NCBI RefSeq assembly: GCF_910592395.1
Contig: NC_088315.1
Location: forward strand, 930,501-994,500
DNA: 64,000 nucleotides
Direction of reading: 5' to 3'
Source of the DNA: Lineus longissimus
Lineage: Eukaryota > Nemertea > Pilidiophora > Heteronemertea > Lineidae
How positions within the stretch are numbered: the first letter of the stretch is position 1; each line of letters opens with the position of its first letter. Below, in pieces: positions 33,801 through 45,420 of this stretch. The translations under genes and the position numbers were made by a program. The notes beneath the pieces were generated by a model. The model was not told the origin of the DNA. It was given only the letters and a program-made list of their open reading frames with translations, and searched no databases.

Positions 33801-36800
33801 TAGTTTATTTTGCTGGCCGAACAACAATGGACCAACATCCCAACAGTAACTTCATTTGCTAGCTCTTGTAAATACCATATCACCTACAGTAGACCATATC
33901 ACCTGTGCAATAAAGGGCGAATCCATGTACACCGTATGCGGTTTTCTGTCAAGTTAGGTTGAATCGATATTTAGATAAGCACTTCTTCTTTCCCTGAGGT
34001 TGAGTCATCCGTAGCCATTAAGGAAACGATCTTGTGATTTCACTGATATGGATGTTTTACTGTGTCATAGCCGAGCACTGACATAGTTAGATCTGGAACC
34101 AGATATGTCTTCAAATTGCTATAATAGTTCATACCAGGACGTTGGTAATACTTCTGATCAAGTTAACTAATTGAATTTCTTCATACGTAGTAGTGCACAA
34201 GTTCAATATTCGATGATCTGTTTGGTAAAATGCAGGATTTTGAATGAGCCAGACCTCTCAAGGACGCGTGGTTGAACATTTACACAGCTAAAATCTAGGT
34301 ACCACCGCCTGCACAGCGGATACACCTTGGATGAAGGTGCGTCTTGCTTTTTCATGGTTTAGCAATTTTCTTGGTCAAATGAGAGGAATCCATAGAAAAT
34401 ATTTTCCCAGTGGAGGTGTACCAAAAAATACAAGTTCTCCACGACAATTTTTTCAGAAAACCTGATACAATTAACATGCATGGAATTCTTTCTATGATTA
34501 TGCAACGACATTAGAGAAATTTTAAGATGGTCGATGCTTTCATCTTTTGTTCCTGCTCATCAAAACCAAAGATCAAAGCTGATCAAATAAACGATCCGTT
34601 TGTAGTGTGAGCCTATTTTATCTTTGAAGCCGTCGGAGTTGTTATGAAGCTGTTATTGTGGTCGCCCACTGAAACACTACCTATTCTTAATACAGAGGCA
34701 GTTGTTTATGAACTCATCACGGAGACAAAGTATACGTTGATTACACCTGCTAGTATATGAATGCGAATTACAAGGACAGAGTGGTCAACAAAACGAGTTA
34801 ATGACCAACGCAGAGAAGCATCCATGAAGCCCGTATAGGTGAAAACCGGGTTCCTCAAAGCCAAGGAAAATGGGCGTACTGAGGATGGGGAAAACAGGGC
34901 GAATGCATATACACTACATCGTCTTTTACAACACGCGCCCACCCAAACTATTACAAAGGTAAAACAAAAATATAGTCTGAAAGACAGACTTTGCTGTGCC
35001 AACGCATAAAGTAGCCCTTCCACATGAATAAGAATCAAGGTAATTCCCTCCCCCATTACTTGATGAGATTCTGGTCTGCGATGTTTCATATCTGATGGTG
35101 GGGGGAAATCACTCGCCTACCCTTCAGCCACTCTCATAAGTATTGCTTCTTCGGAATAAATAGTTTTTTTCTCTTCTTGTGACTCTAGCCTTCAGATGTG
35201 TTGTTTCCCTGCCGAGGATTTTATAACAGAACGACATCATGCATCACATTCAGAGCAGAGAGGGTGTTCTAACTGTGGGGTACCGACTGGCTTAAATCAG
35301 CCACTCGTCTGAAAAAATGTATAATATTGTATCATAGGCGGAAAGAGATAATATGGTTTCGTAGATGTTGGCAGAAGGCTAAAGTTGGACAACCGCTGCT
35401 CCGCATCGAGGGTTTTTCTGTCGTACAGCAGAAGCAATGTAATCCGGAGTGCATGAAACCACAATCCACGTTATCATCAGAAATTGTCAGTGAGTTCGGT
35501 TCCCCTTTTTTTCCCTTTAACATCCCCCGACAAATGCAGCAATATATATCAGCAATCATAGTTATATAGGCAGGAATACCCAATCCATGTCCTTATTAAG
35601 TGACCAGGTTGGCTGATTGCCTCCTAATAAGGTTCAATAGTCCGCCATTTCACCTCATCATGATAGCCACTTATAGTTACCACTTTCTAGTGCTAGGTTT
35701 ATTATCGGTCATTTAGCGTGGACACGAGGGGCACCAGGGTGAAGGAAGGATTGTCCATCGGTCAATTATATCAATATTGCCCTCTCCTGTCCATTACCGC
35801 TGGGGGATGTTGGTGATGAGCAACAGGAGGCGGGATGCAGACAGGTAAATAGGTATTTCCTCTGCAGATTGCTTCTGCCTCAGAGAATGCTAATAGGACA
35901 TGTTTGTGACCGATGATGTGACCGTCAATATCGTGTTCTCACACGCAATTGATTGGATATCAAATTTCAGATACCGAGATGCCCAGCCTCCGAATATAGG
36001 AAACACAGCAGAAGTAACCTTTACAAAGGAAGCAGAAAACATGGGCTAAATGCCTTTTTTCAACTGTAACTCACGAATAACGAGATATTTCTCCAACTCC
36101 TGAGAGAACCTTGCCAATGAATGGCTTTTACAAGCAATTCAAATAGAATAATTTACCCACAAATAAATTCATGATTTTCGGAGATGACCTAGCATCCGTT
36201 AACAAGCTGTGATGGACGCTTAATGAGACACCGTGATTTTCGCTTGCAATTCTCCCAAAATGTGACACCGTCATCATCCTTGAAGGAAATGATGGCCATT
36301 ATAGAACGACTTTAATTGGTGCAATTTGTCACATGTTGATCGGCTGAAAGACAGCAGCTATATTAGCTTTCTGTTAAGTAAGACAAGCATAAAGGGAGAA
36401 TACAGCCTTGGTTGCGAAGATTCGAAAAGCCGAAAGCACGACTGTGGCTTCGTTCGACACATTTCCTATTATCAAGTTGCTGGAGCGATTTCTGCTGAGG
36501 AACGTTTACATTAGGCACCAAAGGGGTCGAGCAAAACACTTAAATCAATTGCAGCCTTTTCCGCCGTCACAGTTCTGATTCAACATGAATGCATCCACCT
36601 TGAATCATCAATGCACGATCATTCTAGGTGCACAGCCGCAGCTCGGAATGATATATGCCAACCTTTGTATACTAATCCACCTTAAATCACCACTGATTCC
36701 TGTACAAAAGAAAACCTGATGACCTAGACACCGGATTGTTGGAAATCTCGTGATTTATCTTCTTACTCCAGCCTTTATCACCCGATTCTTACTCCGAATG

Positions 36801-38203
36801 AAATATAGAGAAGCGTGCCACTTAATACAGCCATTTGTTGCTCTGACACATCGTCTTTATCTTGCTGACACGGTGTAGTTTGTCACAATGGACGATTACG
36901 ACCAGGCGAATTACAAGACGACATTTCCCTATGGCTTTCGGATAGCCTCTCGTGTTGTGTTGCGGAGACAGGCTTTGAACTCGACGCCGATGGTAAAAAG
37001 GGCCAATATCCAAACGTGAGGCGTTTGAAGACTTTTTCTCACGATAAGGCAATACTGAGGTAGTGTTGTGTTTTGCAATAGAGGAATAACTTGTCGTAGA
37101 TTTAATACAATGGTTTGTATTACTCAGTGTTGTGAATATGATTCGATATATGACCAATATCTCGTTGACATGTTTGGGTTGTCGTCTTAGTCATTCTACT
37201 GCACTTTTAGGCCATGATATCGGAAGCTAATTCCAAAGTAATACAAACCTAACTTCAGCAGCCATATCTCGACACGTATGTAGGTCAAAGCACATGCCTC
37301 CTACTCCTTCACAAGGGCAACACCCTGGTTTCTTTGATGAGAGAGGTTTTCTCAAACTCGAACGATACATGAAAGAAGACAAAGGACATAAAGGATGGAG
37401 GTTCTATGAAGATTTTTCATTGTAGGCCTACATCAAAATAGATAACTCGCAGAATTTGGCAAAGCAGAATTTGACCGGAAATAACACCCTATATGGCCTT
37501 CTAAATGGCTCGTTGCAAATTAGAAAGACGGGGATGCGGAATTTGGCAGTTTTGATTCTAAAGACAATTCACCAGAACTTACATCAAGTAGATCTTCTCT
37601 TCGGGACTCTCTGAATTCGAAATTCTTCAAATCATCAACATCATTGCAAAAATTCCATCGTCAATAAAAAGATCTCAGCTACATCTAACAATGCCTAAAT
37701 CCTTGATGGACCCAAGGGTTAGAAAAACCTGCAAATCATACTACAGAACATGGCAATATTAACACCCATATGCATTATTCACTACAACGCGCACTGTTCA
37801 CCATGATTCCTCCCATCTCAAGTGTCATAACGGCCAGCCTTAGATCTAGCAACAATATGTACTCATTCGTTCAATATTCATGTACCATTCTATGAATTCC
37901 TCACCTATTGATGAGGAGGGAATCCATATTTTAATCAGAATCGATGAGTTGTTGGCGGAAATGGCACACCTTCATCGTTTGGTGGAGACAATTTATCGAC
38001 CCTTGTAGCAAAGGTGAAAAATACTTCAGAATGGTCAGCATCCTTTGACTAGAGACATGGGGAACAGATTGATCTGATTCTATGAACAAGGGCCTCCTTG
38101 AAAAGACCCAGGAAACTGCGTTTTTATCGCTTCCGTAACATGCTAACGACTTGGAACGTTCATGTAGGCCTAAGTATGCATTGCCTGACAAACCTTTCCG
38201 TTT
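30831..38203. other. Seven kilobases with no supported gene
   Basis: Mostly unique sequence. The 127-codon minus-strand frame at 34706-35089 and the 111-codon one at 36822-37157 are among the longest in the window but fit chance expectation and lack splice support. A small hairpin GATGGGG/CCCCACCATC lies near 33555. Paired frames on both strands at 35327-35583 reflect a local lack of stops. Confidence 0.45.
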
Positions 38204-38261
38204 TCTCAGTGGGACTCGAACCCGGACAATCGAGTGTCTCCATCTGAGCTACAGGAGGAGC
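38204..38261 (-). pseudogene. tRNA-derived sequence lacking the anticodon arm (SINE head or tRNA relic)
   Basis: Read on the minus strand, CTCCTCCTGTAGCTCAGATGG contains a textbook A box (TAGCTCAGATGG) and, about 23 nt later, GGGTTCGAGTCCCAC contains a textbook B box (GGTTCGAGTCC). Only about 58 nt separate the ends, so the anticodon arm is missing and the distance between boxes is short. The intact boxes and absence of a body suggest a deleted tRNA gene or the head of a SINE running toward lower coordinates. It is unrelated in sequence to the module in the 30.1 and 40.1 kb elements. Confidence 0.65.
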
Positions 38262-40142
38262 TTAAACATGTTTAACCACTTGACCACCAGGTTATCTACG
38301 CGCAGCAGCTAGTCTAGTCTATAAAGCATACCTTCAATTTTTCTTCTGAAATTGAAAACAAGAAATTTATTTTAATGATGTTTTCTTTGTAAAAGAAGTA
38401 TTAGTTTGACAATACTTAAAGCTTTTCTAAACATCTTCGAGCTTGGAACTGAGACAACACCAGCGAGTTACGACAAAACCTTACTACTCCCGGAATTCCT
38501 ACGAGGCTTTAATACTTTAATAGCACTACGTGACAATGAAATGTTTTGATTTGATATCGAACAGGCCGAAATTCGTCGACGTTGGGACCAGGCTTACCAA
38601 CAAAGCCTCGGGACCAGTCCTGTTCTTCCATAAACCACCTGAAAATAAAGACATCTTTGGCTGCAAACTTCAGGATATCTGTTCTTCTTCTTTTTTTCTT
38701 CAGCAAAACAAGTCTTCGTTTTTCTGGTAATGTATTATTTTGCAAGTTCTGTGAAGACTTGCAAAATATTCTGAAATAAAATTGAAATAACATGAAATAG
38801 CGGAAATATTAAACAAGTATTAAATTTGAGCTACACCATTAAGCTACTCCAGCACGAAAACCAGCCCACCTCACCTGATATCTTCACACCGAAGCTGCGC
38901 AAACCATCATTATCATAAGGTAGACATCAAATAAACTGAACAACCCCCCCCCCCCCCTTAAGCAGGGGAGTCTGACATAAAAGCAAGGCATAAGTACGAA
39001 GATACAATGGACCTACATAATCGTATCATTGTCTTACTGAACTTGCACTGCATGTACGATAACCGTGCAACTGTAGTTCATTGTACACAACACGCAATAG
39101 GCCTTGTAATAGCTAACACTATATCTGAATCACACATGTAGGCCTATTTGTATCAAAAATGTGGATTGTTGGCCTCATTACGCTTCCTAGATGGAAAAGT
39201 CCCTGAAGTCAAAAGCAGTACAAAATGCAACCATTGCCTATCTACTCCTGTCTGAAAGGTAAAGAAATGTTCATTGATGCCAAGGGCAAGTTGCCCAGTA
39301 TTCACCAAAGGCCTAAAGTATTCGAAACGATGCCGACTGTTCGATAGAATAGCAAATTTGCCGTGATATGCAGACCACTGTCAACGACTATGTATGAAAG
39401 CTACCCGAACAAACTGGCTATGATACATCGTGACTGAAATAATACTCTCACCTTCGGAGCTTCGATTTGTGAGCGAGTATTTCCTATTTGGTTCCAATAT
39501 TTCGATCGAATCGAGAGAAATAGGTGAGACCAAGGCCACGTGTGGCATATTAGCCAAATATCGAGTAGCGTGTCGAGTCGTCTCTGAGCCGAGAAATTAA
39601 ATTTCTGGTACTTCATTTGTTCTGGACGATTGCAGAAGAGTGACATCACTCTCGCGAGAATTATCGGCTGGACAAACACGAAATGCTGCGCTTTTATAAG
39701 TAATAAGGCATCTATTACCAAAATGTGGATATTGTACATTTTACAAAACAGAAAAAAATGATTGAAAAAATACACGAATAACAAAAAAATCTGCATTTTG
39801 CTCAAAAGGTGATATAACTAATTACAGGTTTACACACAATTTAGAAAAAAAATAAAAGTGACATTTAAGTTTTAGGACAGTAGTATTTAAACTGGATTTT
39901 CTACAAGTTTAAGTTTAAGGATGACATCCAACACTTTTAACATCATTACTTGTCAGATTTGGCGAGTACTGTGATTTGATTTTTTATTGGTTGTCAAACA
40001 TGTTAGGTCCATTATACTGAGTCCTAGCATTACAAGCTACGTTACAGCTAATTTAGACTGGTGGACTACCTTTCTCAAAGTAATTACTATTTAATAGTTA
40101 TCCCGGTTATGATGTTATCTAAAGAAGGAGACTGTAACTTAA
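38262..40142. other. No supported gene; contains a run of 14 C
   Basis: A homopolymer of 14 C lies at 38944-38957. The longest open frame in the window (134 codons, minus strand, 39401-39805) is here. It is phenylalanine- and leucine-rich from T-rich DNA and is not called. TAGGCCTA-type octamers occur near 39098 and 39138. Confidence 0.5.
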
Positions 40143-40898
40143 AGCCGACATGAATGCATAAAAGCCCTAACGACCAAGTCAAAAAATACAAACGCCCGAC
40201 CACCAAACGACCAACTGCACTTGAAACATGATAGACACCCAGCGGCTGATCTCACTTGACTGCACAAACGACAAGTTCATTGACGAGACAGGTAACAGAC
40301 ACTCTCGTGAAAAGAAAAAAATGAAATATATTCCTCGAGCGGGTTCGAACTCGGAACCCTCCCACTTGATCTTTAACATCTTACCCACAATGCCATGAAG
40401 CCATTGTTGTAAACGAACATATTTCTCAGTTTTTCAATTCGTTTCATTTCATTTGACAGAACGGCGTCTTTTGTGCCATCTGTACTATTTCCAGTTTCAA
40501 AGTGGCCTTCAAATGTGCCCTTTCACAATATTGGCAAAGTGAGTTCATAAGATACATAATCAGGAGATGAACATGACAGCCTGTGAGGATTATAAGAGCA
40601 CGCAGCTATTTTTCGAATTTTAAAGTTACAAAACAATTTCCCGCCTTGCTAGTATTAGAACCATGAGTGTATTGAGGAACTGTCTGATGAGGTGGCATTC
40701 GATTTCAAACATTGATCGTGTGAGGTCTGATCTGATGCTCATATCTGTGACCACATCCAGTGCTCTGTTGGTGAATACGGTAGCGCCACTGCGGCCTGCT
40801 GATTGTCTATCATATCTGAAGGGCACTTGAAACATGGCTGACCGGTCGTTCAAAACATGGCGGTCGGGCGTTAGTGTTTTAATGCATGCATGTCAGCT
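40143..40898 (-). mobile_element. TTAA-flanked non-autonomous DNA element, copy 2 (inverted)
   Basis: This is the inverted counterpart of the element at 30120-30826, aligned along its whole length and about 756 bp long. Exact TTAA lies at 40139-40142 and 40899-40902. The end at 40898, which corresponds to copy 1's left terminus, lacks about 23 bp of the AACCCTAACGG block, while the other end keeps it. Copy 2 has extra sequence in the middle, where copy 1 is shorter (around 40690-40745). Divergence of roughly 15-20% by eye suggests both are old. Confidence 0.85.
40325..40402 (-). ncRNA. tRNA-like module inside copy 2
   Basis: Minus strand: TTCATGGCATTGTGGGTAAG holds the A-box-like segment and GAGTTCGAACCCGC the B-box-like segment, at the same spacing as in copy 1. 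The following T tract is interrupted (ATATATTTCATTTTTTT), so its terminator-like run is shorter. Both boxes kept between two diverged copies shows the module was part of the element before it spread. Confidence 0.55.
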
Positions 40899-40902
40899 TT
40901 AA

Positions 40903-41662
40903 GAAGGCTGATAAAACATTTTGTGCTCAAAACCCAAATTTTTTATCATTAATAAAGTAAATATATAATATGGTGTGATGACGTCATTTCTTACCAACCA
41001 ATCAGACAGTAATGGCCAAGTTAATGCTTTATTAGTAATTAACAACTCACAGCAATATGCACAGAACATTACTATCTTAGGCATATTTTTGATATGGTAA
41101 AGTAATACGTCTTCTATCATCTTCATGAGCTATAGAAAAATACATATTTTTTGTAGATATTGTAGATTTGTTTAATATGTTTGATTAGTTTCATATTTTA
41201 ACTCTAATGCCGCTAGATTTCCTGCCCTATTTGTGCCAGTGGATGGAAGAGCAACTTTTTAACCTTTGTGTATGATTGTGTTTGCTGTTTGGTTACTTTA
41301 CGAGTTATTTAGCACACGAAATCGAGTTAACTAGTTTATGTCCGCTCCTTATGGGGGCACTCAGAATGCATCTTTCATGTTTGTGTTTAAAGAATTATAG
41401 TTTGCTCTCATTAAAAAAGACCATCACTGGCATCTATCATCAGGGAATAAAACTTTAAGAAGGCAAACTAACTAACGCAAAATTAACGCATCAGCGTGAC
41501 TGCATCGGGATTTCATGCGGTCCTAAGATTAAAGCGAGGCGCTATGACGCTTTTTGAGATCAATGAAATGTCACTGTGCTCACCTGGGAATGATTTAGTG
41601 GTAGATGAAATGAGACATTGAGGTTAAATTGACTTTTAGATATGACAAAACATGGCACTTTT
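40903..41662. other. No supported gene between the element and the tandem array
   Basis: AT-rich unique sequence that grades into the array. The last 80 bp (TTTAGAGTTT, GACATTGAGG) begin to resemble array modules. Confidence 0.5.
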
Positions 41663-43380
41663 AGAGTTTGACCTCTGTGAACTTGAAAACTTGGTCAAAA
41701 TCAGGTCACAATTGACCTAAAGTGGGTCAACGTGTACAGATGCCCAATAGGTGTCTATATATAAAATTTGAAGAATCTGTGACAAATGGTAGTGCAACGC
41801 GCCACCTTCAGTGACATTTTAGAGTTTAGACCTGTCTGACCATGGAAACTAGGTCAAAGTCAAAATGTTATAAGCACTATTTTAAGTTTGGTCATATAAA
41901 TCAATGGTGTACATTTGAAGATTACACTGTGAAGGTTTCTTGATATATGACCGATATCGGATTTATGACCTGACTTGCTTACACCTGAAAAGTAGGTCAT
42001 ATTGATCTAATTTTTTAATAATAAGTACAGATGCTGATTTGGTGACTACATATCAAATTTGAAGAGTCTAGGACAAATAATGACGAAGCGTGCCACCTTT
42101 TAATTTAAGAGTTTGATCTCTGTCACCTTCAAAAGTAGGTCATCAAAAACCCGGGTATTCTGTCATGAGACCTTATCCGAAGAATTGACAGTAAGAAACG
42201 ATGGACAACGGACTAATGATGGCCATACCGACGACGAACGGACGGACGGACCGATGATGGCAAGCCCGACGACGCACAAACGGACGGACGGACCTCTGTG
42301 AACTTGAAAACTTGGTCAAAATCAGGTCACAATTGACCTAAAGTGGGTCAACGTGTACAGATGCCCAATAGGTGTCCACATGTAAAATTTGAAGAGTCTG
42401 TGACAAATGATAGTGTAATGTGCCACGTTCAGTGACATTTTAGAGTTTAGACCTGTCTGACCATGGAAACTAGGTCAAAGTCAAAATGTTATAAGCACTA
42501 AGTTTGGTCATATAAATCAATGATGTACATTTAAAGATCACACCGTGAAGGTTTCTTGATATATGACCGACATCGGATTCATGACCTGACTTGCTTACAC
42601 CTGAAAAGTAGGTCACATTGACCTACTTTTTTTAATAATAAGTACAGATGCCGATTTGGTGACTACATATCAAGTTTGAAAAGTCTAGGACAAATAATGA
42701 CGAAGCGTGCCACCTTTTAATTTTACAGTTTGATCTCTGTCACCTTCAAAAGTAGGTCAAATCAAAAACCCAGGTATTTTGTCATAAGACCTTATCCGAA
42801 GGATTGACAGTAAGAAACGATGGACAACAGACGGACAAATGATGGCCAGACCGACGACGAACGGACGGACGGACCGATGATGGCAAGCCCGACGACGCAC
42901 AAATGGACGGACCTCTGTGAACTTGAAAACTTGGTCAAAATCAGGTCACAATTGACCTAACTTGGGTCAACGTGTACATATGCCCAATAGGTGTCCACAT
43001 GTAAAATTTGAAGAATCTGTGACAAATGGTAGTGTACGTAACGTGCCACCTTCCGTGACATTTTAGAGTTCAGACCTGTCCGACCATGGAAACTAGGTCA
43101 AAGTCAAAATGTTATAAGCATAATTTTAAGTTTGGTCATATAAATCAATGATGTACATTTGAAGATCACACTTCTTGATATATGACCGACATGGGATTTT
43201 ATGACCTGAGTTACTTACACCTGAAAAGTAGGCCACATTGACTTAATGTTTTTATTAATACGTGTAGGTACAGATGCCATATAGGTGTCTACATACCAAA
43301 TTTGAGGACTCCAGGAAAAGTGCCACCTTCAGTGAAATTTTTGAGTTTGAATTTTAGAGTTTAATTTTCAAGATGGCCAC
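41663..43380 (+). repeat. Higher-order tandem array, about 620-bp units of four modules
   Basis: Three units begin at 41671, 42292 and 42911 with ACCTCTGTGAACTTGAAAAC, so the spacing is 621 and 619 bp. The third unit is truncated and diverged after about 43250. Each full unit holds four related modules about 140-150 bp apart, each starting near TTTAGAGTTTGACCT and containing a TAGGTCA core. The first two units end in a GACGGACGG tract (42235-42291, 42858-42910). Each unit carries AGGTCA, four bases, TGACCT. Units are about 95% alike, while the four modules within a unit are much more diverged. The module therefore amplified first and the 620-bp unit amplified recently. Confidence 0.9.
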
Positions 43381-43503
43381 CTAGCGGCCATATTGATAGA
43401 TGGATTTGACTGAAAATCAGGGATGTTGTAGAGAGTACATAGATATACAATCACATGAAATTTGGTTGCAATCCGACATTGTTTAAGTTTCAAGATGGCC
43501 GCC
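43369..43503 (+). promoter_or_regulatory. Two CAAGATGGCC motifs at the array edge
   Basis: CAAGATGGCCAC at 43369-43380 and CAAGATGGCCGCC at 43491-43503 match the AAGATGGCNGCC type core bound by YY1 in animals. They lie in sequence that continues from the decayed last array unit, so they may belong to the repeat family rather than to a gene. Confidence 0.35.
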
Positions 43504-43680
43504 AGGAGCTAAAAATGCAAATTTACTCATGTCAATCGTTTCAGACGAAGAGGAGAATTAACTGATAGGAAATATTGACTAAGTTGGAGGCTAATTAACA
43601 CGCATTAAATATTATGGCATAATGCTGGCTATTGTCATTTTTGAGTTGTCCAAACTTAGGTAGCCATTTGCGGATGTAGA

Positions 43681-43710
43681 AACCGGAAGTGTTGTGAGAC
43701 GGCACGTGAC
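43681..43710 (+). promoter_or_regulatory. ETS-type site next to an E-box
   Basis: AACCGGAAGT (43681-43690) is a consensus ETS-family site, and GCACGTGAC (43702-43710) contains the CACGTG E-box. The spacing is about 12 bp, and several CpGs follow. Together with the motifs at 43491-43503 this resembles a CpG-poor housekeeping promoter. No first exon is evident downstream, although a 71-codon ATG frame starts at 43840. Confidence 0.3.
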
Positions 43711-45391
43711 ACCCCATGCATTAACGACATCCGCCAAATATCGTAATTTGGTCGCGGCAATTGCGACAATTAATCTGTCATGGTGTTGAAATTATTACAA
43801 AAAGATGTAATTAATGTTTCACACATGACTGCACTGTAAATGGGGTTTCCAAGTGCAGATGATCAGGAAATCTACTTAACTGGTTGGTCTGTAGATTACA
43901 TGTATTTGCAAGTTGTGAGCATTTTTCATTACCATAGCCTGAATGAACTCATTGTATTCAGTGGCACACACCATAAAATGAACTTTAATATAACGCCATC
44001 CTTAACTTCTTTAAATTCGGGTGATACATTCCTTTGTATTAGAATAGGATTCTGAAACATAATATAAATGTCGGCCTGTACGGAACATGATGAAGATGAC
44101 CTACCAGTACTCTTCGAGGACCGCTGAAACTGCAAACAGCTTACTCATAGTATTTTTATCTGTATCTTTATCTGTATTATTACCATAATAACACGGGTTG
44201 AGAGCAAGATCCATGGATAATTTCACTTCACCTGTAAAACCTTGGAGTTCTGTTCAACCTTGTCAATAAACGAAAGACAAATGGCTTCTGAAAATAAGAA
44301 GTTTCAAAGTCCTAGATCACTCAGATTATCAATACTAGAGATCAGATTGCATCAAGTATACTTTAAAAAGCGGAATTCCTATGCACTACTTTAAGTCCCT
44401 TTGTTGTCACAGTGTCTCACCATGCATCAATAACTACAAGATTTTAATTCCAATTTCTGATGAATTTGGTTTTTTCAATGTCTTCCTTCAATGATTTCAA
44501 GTTTGTTTCTACCATTAGCAACCACGTGAAAGTATCAAACATTAACCAAGAGGAGCCACGTAATGCAATATCAATCGCGGTGCGCCCTTAATGCAAACCA
44601 ATTTCAAAGTATTGTAGTCAAGGATTCACTTTTAAATCACATTATTCTGTCAGATGTCTACTTCTGAATTTTTAATATCTCACTCAACATGCTTAACTAC
44701 AGTGACGCAAAGCAGATTTCCGACTTATGATGAGAGTCAAATAAAAGTTCGTAATCCGCGCTAAATGTTTAATAACCTGATGCAAGGCTGCTTGCATAAT
44801 CCTGGGTAAGCTACACGATGCTGTGCATAATTCCTCTTTTCATTTGCCTAATGGTCCCTTTGTAAAAACACCCGTGAGAGCGAAAGTTTGAGATTCACAC
44901 GACCCCGCTGCAAGCCACCCTTTTTCCGAGGCTGCAGCTCTTGGGCCTTTATTAAGCTCCTTTGTTCCATTTTTATCCATCGATGAAAGAAGGGTGGCAT
45001 GCGACTCCCTTTTTGAAGACCCCCCTTCGTCTCATTTGATCCTATATCCTGATCATTACCTGATCAGAGAGTAGTTTTAATATCATCTCAGCTTGAAATT
45101 GTTCTAATTCTTGCGTAAGCGACAAAGACGTTCTTAGACGGCTTTGTCTCTTTCAAGGCCATTGTCTCCTTTAAGTTAAGGCAACGATAAATCATTTTCA
45201 ACCTTTTGAAATGAAGCTTTAATGTCATTAAAGATATGACAAAGTCGCAGCAGAAACTGATATCAGAAGAGTATATTGCAAAAGGCCATGTGTCTATTTC
45301 TGGTGTTCTGGTAAATGGCTGGAACTATTAGGATAATCAATATCACGAATTGACGCTCCATATAGTAGCATGGGAAATATAGAAGACTTAC
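43711..45391. other. No supported gene
   Basis: The 71-codon frame from ATG 43840 lacks initiation context and splice signals. A short ATCTGTATCTTT repeat lies near 44155. The rest is unique. Confidence 0.4.
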
Positions 45392-45420
45392 GAGCAAAAT
45401 TTAAGTTCGACTCATTCCAT
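45392..45420 (-). CDS. Candidate 29-nt microexon with very strong splice signals
   Basis: On the minus strand ATCTTATTTTTTTCCAG, close to an ideal acceptor, precedes 29 nt ending CTC followed by GTAAGTCTT, a full-consensus donor. Of three frames only one is open; it reads WNESNLNFA with split codons at both ends. Microexons under 30 nt are known in animal neural and muscle genes, but nothing here shows the host gene. It could also be a chance pair or a non-coding exon. Confidence 0.25.

Noticed and set aside
34706-35089. 127-codon minus-strand open frame with a hydrophobic segment
   Set aside because: Within chance length; no signal peptide at the ATG, no splice sites, no codon bias.
39401-39805. 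134-codon minus-strand open frame, the longest in the window
   Set aside because: Its length matches the longest frame expected by chance at this base composition. It is Phe/Leu-rich from T-rich DNA and has no splice or start context.
42113-42301. Open frame across the GACGGACGG tract
   Set aside because: By-product of simple sequence in the tandem array; disrupted in the other units.
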